Below are positions 1-6,318 of a stretch of 9,479 bases of DNA, in pieces; position 1 is the stretch's first letter; every line of letters starts with the position of its first letter. Under the pieces are notes generated by a model, which worked only from the letters and a program-made list of their open reading frames with translations, ran no database searches and was not told the DNA's origin. The stretch comes from Methanocorpusculum sp. Lineage in GTDB: Archaea; Halobacteriota; Methanomicrobia; Methanomicrobiales; Methanocorpusculaceae. Where the stretch lies: NCBI GenBank assembly GCA_017555685.1, contig JAFZFW010000049.1, positions 1 through 9,479 of the forward strand, written 5' to 3'. Position numbers and translations under genes: made by a program.

Positions 1-428
1 CCTCTCGCACTCGCATCCACTGCAGAGCCGCCGGCATCCATTGCCGCAACGCTTCCCGGAACATACGGCACTTCCCCTCCCGGTTCGAGCCAGAGCTCGT
101 GGACTCCGTACTTTCCGGTATCACAGGCACACTCGGTCCAGACAAACTCCTCGTCGACTAACTCCTCAAAGACGTTTCGAAGAACATTGCCGGTTGCTTC
201 CTGATACTCGGAGTAGCCGCAGCCGACAGCCTTTCCCTGTGCAATGAACCGCCAGAACGGAAGATAGAGCAGGTATGTTTCGGTGACGTGAACGTTCTTT
301 GTAAGATCCGGCGCTTTGATACCTTTGGAGAACCACTTCCGGATTGTTTTGTCCGCAACTCCTTTGGTAATCTTTGCCGGATACATGGACTCAACAATCC
401 GGTCTTCCGCCGCCCGTTCAAGAACCAT
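1..428 (-). CDS. Uncharacterised PFW-motif protein, C-terminus cut by window edge
   Basis: An open frame runs leftward from an ATG at 428-426 through the window edge, giving at least 142 codons with no stop, so the gene is partial at its 3' end. I do not recognise the family. The visible part begins MVLERAAEDRIV, carries the aromatic motif LLYLPFWRFIAQG at about residues 53-65, and has a CAC pair at residues 100-102. No membrane segment or signal peptide appears in this part. The start is supported by an SD-like AGGAGG at 440-435, 6 nt before the ATG. The start overlaps the end of the neighbouring minus-strand gene by 11 bp, which suggests translational coupling. The next protein shares the PFW motif, so the two may be distant paralogs or partners. 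Other frames here read as shadows without sensible composition. Function unknown. Confidence 0.72.
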   Translation of the reverse strand, partial: MVLERAAEDRIVESMYPAKITKGVADKTIRKWFSKGIKAPDLTKNVHVTETYLLYLPFWRFIAQGKAVGCGYSEYQEATGNVLRNVFEELVDEEFVWTECACDTGKYGVHELWLEPGGEVPYVPGSVAAMDAGGSAVDASAR

Positions 429-1095
429 TCTCTCCCTCCTTCAGTTTGGTGCTTATGCGCGAGAGCATGCCGCTTTGATAGACGAGGAAGATAACAACTG
501 CCGCGTCCAAGATGAAGAGAGCCGGATGAAGCAGGATGGCAATTAAGCTGATGACAACCAGCGGGATAAAAGCAATAAGAGCAAGCTTTCTCCAGTTTAC
601 CGGCTCTCTAAACGGATGCCATTCCGGAAGAACCGCACCGGTTTCCGCATCGACTTTGAGCATGTAGATGCTTTTGTTTATTTTGTAGCTGATAAGCCAG
701 AAGGGGACAGCAACCAGCCGTTCCCCGCGCGGGAGACCGTAGATATCCGGATAATAGTATTCAGCGCTGATGGTTATTGGAAGGGTGGTGAGGTTTGCCG
801 GAAGCTCTTCAGACGGTGTTCCTGCGCGGGTCAGTTTCTGTAGGTCGGTCATGAGTGTACCGCAGGCCGGACGGTAGATGGTTTTCATCTGTGAGCCGTC
901 TTCGCGGATGAACTCCCAGAATGGATAATAGACCAGAACCGCACGGCCGATACGGTACGATTCTTTGCGGGCGAGGATATTCTGCCCCTCAATCCATTCG
1001 CGGGTGAGCGCTTTTGCCTGCTCTTCGTCTATTTGCGGCAGGAAAGCAGCCCGGACTTCCGGTTTTTCAAAGGCTTTTGGAGGAGTGTCAGCCAT
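418..1095 (-). CDS. Uncharacterised PFW-motif membrane-anchored protein (225 aa)
   Basis: This 225-residue protein belongs to no family I can name. The first ~165 residues are soluble-looking and contain two similar aromatic patches, VLVYYPFWEFI at 53-63 and LVAVPFWLISY at 127-137, suggesting an internal duplication. Two adjacent hydrophobic stretches at about 170-190 and 192-208 look like a transmembrane hairpin, followed by a charged tail. There is no N-terminal signal peptide, so the large N-terminal part may be cytoplasmic; the topology is inference. The ATG at 1095 has no good SD site. The gene is first in a minus-strand unit that continues into the overlapping partial gene at 1-428, and it diverges from pstS across a 177-bp promoter region. 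Nothing in the sequence ties it to phosphate uptake beyond adjacency. Confidence 0.8.
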   Translation of the reverse strand: MADTPPKAFEKPEVRAAFLPQIDEEQAKALTREWIEGQNILARKESYRIGRAVLVYYPFWEFIREDGSQMKTIYRPACGTLMTDLQKLTRAGTPSEELPANLTTLPITISAEYYYPDIYGLPRGERLVAVPFWLISYKINKSIYMLKVDAETGAVLPEWHPFREPVNWRKLALIAFIPLVVISLIAILLHPALFILDAAVVIFLVYQSGMLSRISTKLKEGENGS

Positions 1096-1139
1096 AAGTA
1101 TTCTATTGTTTCTCGCGCTACGAGAAAGATGTTATCCTT

Positions 1140-1155
1140 GAGGGAGTTCTCCCTC
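1140..1155. promoter_or_regulatory. Perfect 7-bp palindrome, candidate operator
   Basis: GAGGGAG-TT-CTCCCTC is a perfect inverted repeat with a 2-bp centre, and it is GC-rich inside an otherwise AT-rich divergent intergenic region. It lies just downstream, on the minus strand, of a TATA-like stretch at 1161-1169. A regulator bound here could therefore block transcription of the minus-strand gene at 418-1095. It could instead form a hairpin in that gene's 5' leader. The operator role is inference. Confidence 0.4.
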
Positions 1156-1160
1156 TGCTG

Positions 1161-1183
1161 CATATAATTCGCAGTATATATTT
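1161..1183 (-). promoter_or_regulatory. TATA-like region for the minus-strand PFW gene
   Basis: Read on the minus strand, AATATATAC (1183-1175) and ATTATATG (1169-1161) are the only TATA-like stretches at a sensible distance upstream of the ATG at 1095. A box at 1161-1169 would place the transcript start around 1135-1140, giving a leader of about 40 nt. The choice between the two boxes cannot be made from sequence alone. Confidence 0.35.
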
Positions 1184-1189
1184 CAAAAC

Positions 1190-1228
1190 TATAGAGAATC
1201 AATAGATAACATACTCTATAATATCTAT
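1190..1228. promoter_or_regulatory. Interleaved inverted repeats upstream of pstS
   Basis: Two inverted repeats overlap here: TATAGAG (1190-1196) with CTCTATA (1214-1220), and ATAGATA (1202-1208) with TATCTAT (1222-1228). Both lie just upstream of the probable pstS TATA box, where a repressor or activator of a phosphate operon might bind. The region is AT-rich, so seven-base matches may arise by chance, and the regulatory reading is tentative. Confidence 0.3.
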
Positions 1229-1230
1229 AT

Positions 1231-1246
1231 CGAGAACAACTATATT
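1231..1246 (+). promoter_or_regulatory. Probable TATA/BRE promoter of the pst operon
   Basis: TATATT at 1241-1246 is preceded by a purine-rich CGAGAA at 1231-1236 that could act as a BRE. The TATA-like box lies 27-32 nt before the ATG at 1273, and no SD site lies before that ATG. This is the expected arrangement for an archaeal leaderless transcript starting at or near the pstS start codon. Confidence 0.45.
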
Positions 1247-1272
1247 GAATCAATTCTAATCTAATTTTGGTT

Positions 1273-2100
1273 ATGACTAAACGTAATTACCAGATTTTAC
1301 AGGGAATTGCCCTTGCAGCAATTCTTCTAACCTCTGTGCTTGCAGCAGGATGCATCAGCACAGAAGATACAGAAACTATCAGTATTGCCGGCTCAACAAC
1401 CGTTCTGCCGGTGGCGCAGGCTGTTGCCGAAGAGTATATGGCACAGAACGCAAACGCAGACATTCAGGTTTCCGGCGGAGGGTCCGGTGTTGGAGCAACC
1501 TCTGCAATCGAAGGTACGGCAGACATCGGCATGCTCTCCCGAGACCTGAAAGCATCTGAAAAAGAAGGAAACAACCTCCGTGAATTCGTAGTCGGAAAAG
1601 ATGGAATTGCTCTCGTTGGCCACCCGTCAAACAGTGTATCTGACCTGACCTTAGAGCAGGTGAAAGCAATTTATCAGGGAAAAATCACCAACTGGAAAGA
1701 AGTCGGCGGAACTGATGCAGAAATCGTCTTAATCGGACGCGACAGTTCCTCGGGCACTCGAGAATTCTTCACTGAGTTCGTCTTAGACAAAGAAGATGCC
1801 GCAAAGAAGATGCAGGAGTTAAACTCCAACGGTGCAGTGGCACAGGCAGTATCGATTACTCCAGGTGCAATCGGCTACGTCTCCTTAGAGTATGTTGATG
1901 ACAGTCTCAAAGCATTCAGTATTGAAGGAGTTGAACCAACTGTGGAAAATGTAATCTCCGGAGCATATGAAATCAATCGCCCACTTCTGATGATTACCAA
2001 CGGAGAACCGGAAGGACTGGCAGCAGATTATCTTGAATTTATTCTCTCCGCAGAAGGACAGATGATTCTCAAAGACAACGGATTCATCCCTGCAGTATAA
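1273..2100 (+). CDS. pstS: PstS, phosphate-binding lipoprotein of the Pst ABC importer
   Basis: Extracytoplasmic phosphate receptor (275 aa) that delivers phosphate to the PstC/PstA permease. A basic N-terminus and hydrophobic stretch are followed by a lipobox-like LAAGC with the candidate lipidated cysteine at residue 27, so it is probably anchored on the outer face of the membrane. Phosphate-contact signatures of the PBP-like family are clear: AGSTTVLP (39-46), SGGGSGVG (67-74) and RDSSSGTREFF (156-166). Its length suits a short-form PstS. I chose the ATG at 1273; a TTG two codons earlier (1267) is in frame but would only add two residues and gains no SD. The gene starts the pst operon, and the permease gene begins 2 nt after its stop. 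Control probably acts through the upstream promoter region. Confidence 0.96.
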   Translation: MTKRNYQILQGIALAAILLTSVLAAGCISTEDTETISIAGSTTVLPVAQAVAEEYMAQNANADIQVSGGGSGVGATSAIEGTADIGMLSRDLKASEKEGNNLREFVVGKDGIALVGHPSNSVSDLTLEQVKAIYQGKITNWKEVGGTDAEIVLIGRDSSSGTREFFTEFVLDKEDAAKKMQELNSNGAVAQAVSITPGAIGYVSLEYVDDSLKAFSIEGVEPTVENVISGAYEINRPLLMITNGEPEGLAADYLEFILSAEGQMILKDNGFIPAV

Positions 2101-2102
2101 TC

Positions 2103-3872
2103 ATGAGCAAAAAAATCAGCTGGAGTGAAAATGGAATGCGCGGAGTGTGGTTCACCTCCGCCCTTTTCGCTTCACTTGCAGTCATTTTTATTTTAGGCTA
2201 TCTCCTGATAACAGCACTCCCTGTATTCTTTGAGGTTGGTCTTACAGGATTTCTCTTCGGAACAGATTGGAATCCAACAGGAACAAATCCATCGTACGGG
2301 ATTGGCGCATTAATTGTCGGAACACTTCTGGTAACAGCAGGTGCAATGCTGTTTTCCGTACCGCTTGGACTGCTGTCTGCCGTCTTTCTTGCCTATGTCG
2401 CACCGAAGAAACTCCGCGATGCAGTAAAACCCGCAATTGAATTGCTGGCCGGCATTCCTTCTGTTGTGTACGGATTTTTCGGCATGCTTGTCCTCTGCAG
2501 TTTCCTGCAGAAGGTATTCGATGTCCCAAGCGGATTCTCATGGGCCGCCGCATCCATTCTGTTAGGAATTATGGCTCTTCCGACTATTGTCTCCATATCA
2601 GAAGACGCACTCTCTGCAGTTCCAAAGGATTTCCGGGAAGCATCCTTAGGGCTTGGAGCAACCAGATTCCAGACAATATCCCGCGTACTCCTGCCGGCAG
2701 CAGCTTCCGGCATCTCCGCAGCAGTTGTTCTTGGAATGGGAAGAGCGCTTGGTGAAACAATGGCAGTAATGATGGTTGCCGGAAACAGTGCGGTGATTCC
2801 ATCACCATTGTGGGATGTACTTTCTCCGATTCGCACCCTTACCGCAACCCTTGGAATTGAACTCGCAGAAGTTTCTGCCGGCTCTATGCACTACTATGCA
2901 TTATTCGGCATAGCAGTTGTCCTCCTGGCAATTACTCTTGCGGTAAACCTTGCATCACGCTTTGTAACCCGCAGAATTGAGACAGGAAAACAGCTCTTTA
3001 CCCTCCCAACATTGCCGGAACTGCCGGTCCGCATCCCCCCGCGGGTTACAGAAAAAATCGCATTTGCCTGCATCTACTTAGGAACATTTGCTGTTCTTGC
3101 AATACTTGCCGTAATCCTTGGAAATATCTTCATCAATGGAATTCCGGCAATATCCTGGGAATTCTTAACAGAATCACCAAAAGATCTGGGAAGAGCCGGC
3201 GGTATTTTCCCGGCGATTGTCGGAACTGTGGAGCTGGTTTTCGGAGCGATTCTTATCGCACTTCCGATTGGTGCAGGTGCTGCAGTATACTTACACGAGT
3301 ATGCAAAGGCCTCTCATATTACTGCAGGTATTCGAACCGGTATTGACCTGCTTTCCGGAACACCGTCTGTCGTATTTGGAGTCTTTGGTTTTGCATTCTT
3401 TGTCATATTCCTTGGATGGGGCATCTGTCTTCTTGCGGGAATGATTTGTCTTGCACTGATGATTCTGCCAACGATTATCAAAACCACAGAAGAGGCGCTC
3501 AAATCAGTTCCGGACTCTCTGAGGGAAGCATCTTTAGGTCTTGGAGCTACAAAAACGCAGACTATCTTCCGGGCAGTCCTGCCGGCAGCAGCCTCGGGAA
3601 TTATCACCGGCGCGGTGCTTTCCCTTGGACGCGCTGCAGGAGAGACCGCCCCTATCATGTTTACCGCAGTTGTCTTCTCCAAGCGGTTCATCACCCCGGA
3701 CCTCTTTGAACCAGTGATGGCTCTCCCCTTCCACCTCTACGTTCTTACGACCAGCGTTCCAAACACCGAACCGCAGCAGTACGCAACTGCTGTGGTGTTA
3801 ATCTGTATGGTGGCAGCCATCTATGTCACCGCGGCAATCCTCCGCAGAAAATTCCAGAGAAATCTCGCATGA
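2103..3872 (+). CDS. pstC/pstA: PstC-PstA fusion permease of the phosphate ABC importer
   Basis: Both permease subunits sit in one 589-residue polypeptide. Residues 1 to ~291 are PstC-like: a start segment with hydrophobic helix, then WNPTG...[24 protein letters not shown] (115-127) and [13 protein letters not shown] (216-228). Residues ~315-589 are PstA-like: [10 protein letters not shown] (366-375), [13 protein letters not shown] (417-429) and AGETAPIMF. Each half has its own EAA coupling loop (167-204 and 463-500) for contacting the PstB ATPase, and about six hydrophobic segments. A hydrophilic, proline-rich linker (about 292-315) joins the halves. The frame is continuous across the junction, with no internal stop. 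The gene lies 2 nt after pstS and overlaps pstB by ATGA, so expression is probably coupled. PstC and PstA are usually separate proteins of about 280-320 aa; fusions do occur. Confidence 0.95.
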   Translation: MSKKISWSENGMRGVWFTSALFASLAVIFILGYLLITALPVFFEVGLTGFLFGTDWNPTGTNPSYGIGALIVGTLLVTAGAMLFSVPLGLLSAVFLAYVAPKKLRDAVKPAIELLAGIPSVVYGFFGMLVLCSFLQKVFDVPSGFSWAAASILLGIMALPTIVSISEDALSAVPKDFREASLGLGATRFQTISRVLLPAAASGISAAVVLGMGRALGETMAVMMVAGNSAVIPSPLWDVLSPIRTLTATLGIELAEVSAGSMHYYALFGIAVVLLAITLAVNLASRFVTRRIETGKQLFTLPTLPELPVRIPPRVTEKIAFACIYLGTFAVLAILAVILGNIFINGIPAISWEFLTESPKDLGRAGGIFPAIVGTVELVFGAILIALPIGAGAAVYLHEYAKASHITAGIRTGIDLLSGTPSVVFGVFGFAFFVIFLGWGICLLAGMICLALMILPTIIKTTEEALKSVPDSLREASLGLGATKTQTIFRAVLPAAASGIITGAVLSLGRAAGETAPIMFTAVVFSKRFITPDLFEPVMALPFHLYVLTTSVPNTEPQQYATAVVLICMVAAIYVTAAILRRKFQRNLA

Positions 3873-4618
3873 CAACAATTATTGAAGCAAAACACGTAAA
3901 CCTCTTCTACGGACAGAAGCAGGTTCTCTTCGACGTTACCTTTCCCTTCGAGGAAAACGCAGTTACCGCATTAATCGGACCATCAGGATGTGGAAAATCC
4001 ACCCTGCTTCGTTGTATGAACAGAATGAATGATTTAGTCCCGAACTGCCGGGTAGAGGGAGAACTGCTCTTCAAAGGAAAGAGCATCCGGAATGAAGATC
4101 CGGTCTCTCTTCGGAAACAGATTGGCATGGTGTTTCAAAGACCGAACCCATTCCCGAAGTCCATCTACGAAAACATTGCCTATGGACCAAAAGTTCACGG
4201 AATCAAAAATAAGAATACTCTTGATGATATCGTTGAGGAATGTCTAAAAAAGGCAGTCCTCTATGACGAAGTAAAAGACCGGCTGCATGATTCCGCGCTT
4301 GGTCTTTCCGGCGGACAGCAGCAGAGACTCTGTATCGCAAGAAGTCTTGCGGTAAACCCAGAGGTTATCTTAATGGATGAGCCCTGCTCGGCGCTTGACC
4401 CGATTGCAACAGCAAAGATTGAAAACCTCATTGCAGACCTCAAGAAGGAATACACTGTCCTGATTGTGACGCACAGCATGCAGCAGGCAGCCCGTGTTTC
4501 TGATGTAACGGGTTTCCTGTACATGGGAAAACTTATCGAATACGGCGAGACACCGCAGATTTTCTCCAGTCCGCAGGATGAACTCACCGAGAAATATATT
4601 ACAGGAAGATTTGGATGA
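3869..4618 (+). CDS. pstB: PstB, ATPase of the phosphate ABC importer
   Basis: This cytoplasmic ATP-binding subunit (249 aa) drives phosphate import. All ABC ATPase motifs are intact: Walker [10 protein letters not shown] (37-45), Q-loop Q90 in [16 protein letters not shown] (typical of PstB), signature LSGGQQQR (146-153), Walker B VILMDEP (166-172), D-loop SALD and H-loop His202. CMNRMNDL just after Walker A is also typical of PstB. The length is normal for the family. The start ATG overlaps the TGA of the permease gene (ATGA), and its own stop overlaps phoU in the same way, so the four genes form one operon. A homodimer of PstB probably serves the two EAA loops of the fused permease. Confidence 0.98.
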   Translation: MTTIIEAKHVNLFYGQKQVLFDVTFPFEENAVTALIGPSGCGKSTLLRCMNRMNDLVPNCRVEGELLFKGKSIRNEDPVSLRKQIGMVFQRPNPFPKSIYENIAYGPKVHGIKNKNTLDDIVEECLKKAVLYDEVKDRLHDSALGLSGGQQQRLCIARSLAVNPEVILMDEPCSALDPIATAKIENLIADLKKEYTVLIVTHSMQQAARVSDVTGFLYMGKLIEYGETPQIFSSPQDELTEKYITGRFG

Positions 4619-5268
4619 GCGACCATTTCCACACTGAACTTGCGTCCTTCAAAGATGAGGTCATCTGGTACGGACGTTTTGCCCTTGATGTTCTGAAAAA
4701 TTCCATCTCTGCTTTCGAAACAGGAGATGAAATAATTGCCGCAAATCTGATTCGGCAGAAGACCTATGTTTCATCGCAGTACGAGATGCTCTATGCAAAA
4801 GGGATTCTTCTGATTGCCTTGCATCAGCCGATGGCTGCAGACCTCCGGCTTATCTCCTGCTCGATGGATGTAGTAACTTCGTCAGAGCGTATCGGACGGT
4901 ACGGAAAAGACATCGCAGAGCTGGTGTCATCAGAGGAGAACTCCCTTCCAGCAAAACTGCATGAGATGGGAGAGCTGGCCGGGATGATTCTGGAGAATGT
5001 CTACAATGTCTTTGAATCCGGAGACCTAACGCTTCTGCAGAATTGTGCAGAAATTGAGGACAGAGTTGACAGTCTGTATAAGGAGATCTATGCAGAACTT
5101 ATCGCAGAGATGGATGAGCGCAAACTTTCTGCAGCCTTCGGCTCAGCATGCCTTATGGTGAACCGATATCTGGAACGCTGTTCTGACCATGCATGCAGAA
5201 TGGGCGAAAAGATGTATTACTCACAGACAGGAAAGCATATTCCGCTTTCTGAGATGAAGAAAAATTGA
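4615..5268 (+). CDS. phoU: PhoU, phosphate transport/signalling regulator
   Basis: A 217-residue cytoplasmic protein with the two tandem three-helix PhoU repeats, about residues 8-110 and 115-205. PhoU proteins restrain the Pst transporter and signal phosphate status; in bacteria they act with PhoR/PhoB, but no two-component partner is visible here. The metal-binding helices read [12 protein letters not shown] (91-102) in repeat 1 and [12 protein letters not shown] (187-198) in repeat 2. Position 95 is Arg where bacterial proteins usually have Asp; I believe this is common in archaeal PhoU. The start ATG overlaps the pstB stop (ATGA), with a weak AGGA upstream. As last gene of the operon it is followed within a few bases by a hairpin terminator. 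Confidence 0.95.
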   Translation: MSDHFHTELASFKDEVIWYGRFALDVLKNSISAFETGDEIIAANLIRQKTYVSSQYEMLYAKGILLIALHQPMAADLRLISCSMDVVTSSERIGRYGKDIAELVSSEENSLPAKLHEMGELAGMILENVYNVFESGDLTLLQNCAEIEDRVDSLYKEIYAELIAEMDERKLSAAFGSACLMVNRYLERCSDHACRMGEKMYYSQTGKHIPLSEMKKN

Positions 5269-5289
5269 GAGGTCTTTAAACCTCTTTTT
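5268..5289. terminator. Bidirectional hairpin terminator between phoU and the DUF1858 gene
   Basis: AGAGGT (5268-5273) and ACCTCT (5280-5285) form a 6-bp stem with a 6-nt loop. It is followed by TTTTT on the plus strand and, read on the minus strand, by CAATTTTTC. It begins in the phoU stop codon and lies between two convergent genes, so it can end both transcripts. Confidence 0.65.
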
Positions 5290-5300
5290 AGTATTGGCGT

Positions 5301-5486
5301 TTATAAACCGAGCTTTGCTGCGAGTTCTTCTAATGGGATTCCGTGAACCATTGCTGCTTCGCGGATGGTTTCGTTGTTTGCGATTGCACAACCGAGGCAT
5401 CCCATACCAAAGCTCTGGAGGACTGCTGCGCTTTCCGGCTTCTCACGGAGGAGGTCGGCGATAGTGGAATCTAAAGTAATTGCCAT
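5301..5486 (-). CDS. DUF1858 / hybrid-cluster-protein-associated CxxC protein
   Basis: This 61-residue protein fits the DUF1858 family, also described as the hybrid-cluster-protein-associated redox disulfide domain (TIGR03980-like). It shows the typical short helical start (TIADLLREKPESAAVLQSF), the central GMGCLGC with Cys30 and Cys33, then ETIREAA and the closing helix PLEELAAKLGL. The CxxC pair could form a redox disulfide, carry a persulfide or bind metal; the biochemical role of the family is poorly known. The protein is small, soluble and presumably cytoplasmic. It lies 49 nt downstream of the TauE-like gene on the same strand, with its own likely promoter, so it can be expressed separately from that operon. 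The sulfur link to its neighbours is inference. Confidence 0.9.
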   Translation of the reverse strand: MAITLDSTIADLLREKPESAAVLQSFGMGCLGCAIANNETIREAAMVHGIPLEELAAKLGL

Positions 5487-5511
5487 ACCTATTAATTTGG
5501 TTCGGCAACTA

Positions 5512-5520
5512 CTATAGGTT
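5512..5520 (-). promoter_or_regulatory. TATA-like box for the DUF1858 gene
   Basis: On the minus strand, an A-rich stretch and ACC are followed by CTATAG at 5517-5512, which lies 26-31 nt upstream of the ATG at 5486. There is no properly spaced SD site (AGGT abuts the ATG). The spacing suggests a leaderless transcript, separate from the upstream operon. Confidence 0.4.
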
Positions 5521-5532
5521 TTTCATATGATA

Positions 5533-5546
5533 CCCTCAAAAGAGGG
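5533..5546 (-). terminator. Small hairpin over the TauE-family gene stop codon
   Basis: CCCTC (5533-5537) and GAGGG (5542-5546) form a perfect 5-bp stem with an AAAA loop (TTTT on the transcript), overlapping the stop codon of the permease gene. No T-run follows directly, so termination is uncertain. It may instead protect a 3' end or be chance. Confidence 0.25.
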
Positions 5547-6318
5547 ACAGTATCCACTCAAAAACCCCGAGCATATGAAGCGAAATGCCAAACATCAGAA
5601 CCGCAAACATCCGCCGGAGAAGTACATCCGGCACGCGGGAACTGAATTTTGCCGAGAGCGCTGCCGCGGGGACTGCTGTTACTACTAAAATCACCCACAT
5701 CGGCAGGTCAAAGTAGCCGTTTAAGAGGTAGGAACCAATACCGCCTATGGTGATGAACACGATAGCCGCAGAGGAGGTGGCAACAGCTTTTTTCATCGGG
5801 AACTTTCCAAGCATCGTCATAAGCGGCACTAATATCGTCCCGCCGCCGACGCCGAGAAGCCCTGAGAAGAATCCTGCAAGACTGCCGATTCCTGCCGCAA
5901 GCGGGGCTTTCATGCAGGTCTGTTCTCCGCACGGGAGCGCGGTTATCAGACGAATCGCTCCGAAGATTAAGAGAAGAGCGAAAAGAACCGTCAGAACTTT
6001 TACCGGGAGAAGCGTTGCCGCATTTCCACCGATAAAGCCCGTAATGATTCCGGCAAAACCCATGATAAGTGCATCACGCCAGACCACATTCCCCTGCTTC
6101 GTATGCGAAAGAGCGCCGGTTAAAACCGTGGGCAGAGCCGCGGCCAGACTCGTCCCGAATGCGGTAAGAAGTGCAGTATCCACAGGGATGCCTGCAGCCT
6201 GCAGAACGAAAAACATCGCCGGGGCAAACACAAATCCGCCGCCGACACCAAGCATGCCGGACATACATCCGGCAAAAAGACCGACTGCGATGAGAAAAAG
6301 AATGAAGAGGATATCCAT
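5536..6318 (-). CDS. TauE/SafE (DUF81) family membrane permease
   Basis: A 260-residue polytopic membrane protein with about eight hydrophobic segments. The family signature appears twice, once per half: GMLGVGGGFVFAPAM (21-35) and GLLGVGGGTILVPLM (153-167). This matches the duplicated fold of the TauE/SafE family, whose members export or import small anions such as sulfite, sulfoacetate or thiosulfate. The substrate here cannot be read from sequence. A loop between the halves carries two cysteines (C130 and C135 in PCGEQTC). The start ATG shares one base with the stop of the radical SAM gene (TAATG on the minus strand), so the two are probably translationally coupled in the pscS operon. That setting makes a sulfur compound a reasonable substrate guess, but no more. 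Confidence 0.9.
   Translation of the reverse strand: MDILFILFLIAVGLFAGCMSGMLGVGGGFVFAPAMFFVLQAAGIPVDTALLTAFGTSLAAALPTVLTGALSHTKQGNVVWRDALIMGFAGIITGFIGGNAATLLPVKVLTVLFALLLIFGAIRLITALPCGEQTCMKAPLAAGIGSLAGFFSGLLGVGGGTILVPLMTMLGKFPMKKAVATSSAAIVFITIGGIGSYLLNGYFDLPMWVILVVTAVPAAALSAKFSSRVPDVLLRRMFAVLMFGISLHMLGVFEWILSLF

Noticed and set aside
158..421. Minus-strand 87-aa open frame near the left edge
   Set aside because: The true minus-strand frame is the one starting at 428, with an SD, an overlap and a shared PFW motif; this one has shadow-like composition.
1029..1253. Minus-strand 74-aa open frame spanning the divergent promoter region
   Set aside because: It runs through AT-rich non-coding DNA and into the 225-aa gene in a different frame, with no SD and no family resemblance.
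1267..1272. TTG start for pstS two codons upstream of the ATG
   Set aside because: It would add only two residues with no SD support; the ATG at 1273 fits the TATA spacing and gives a normal lipoprotein signal.
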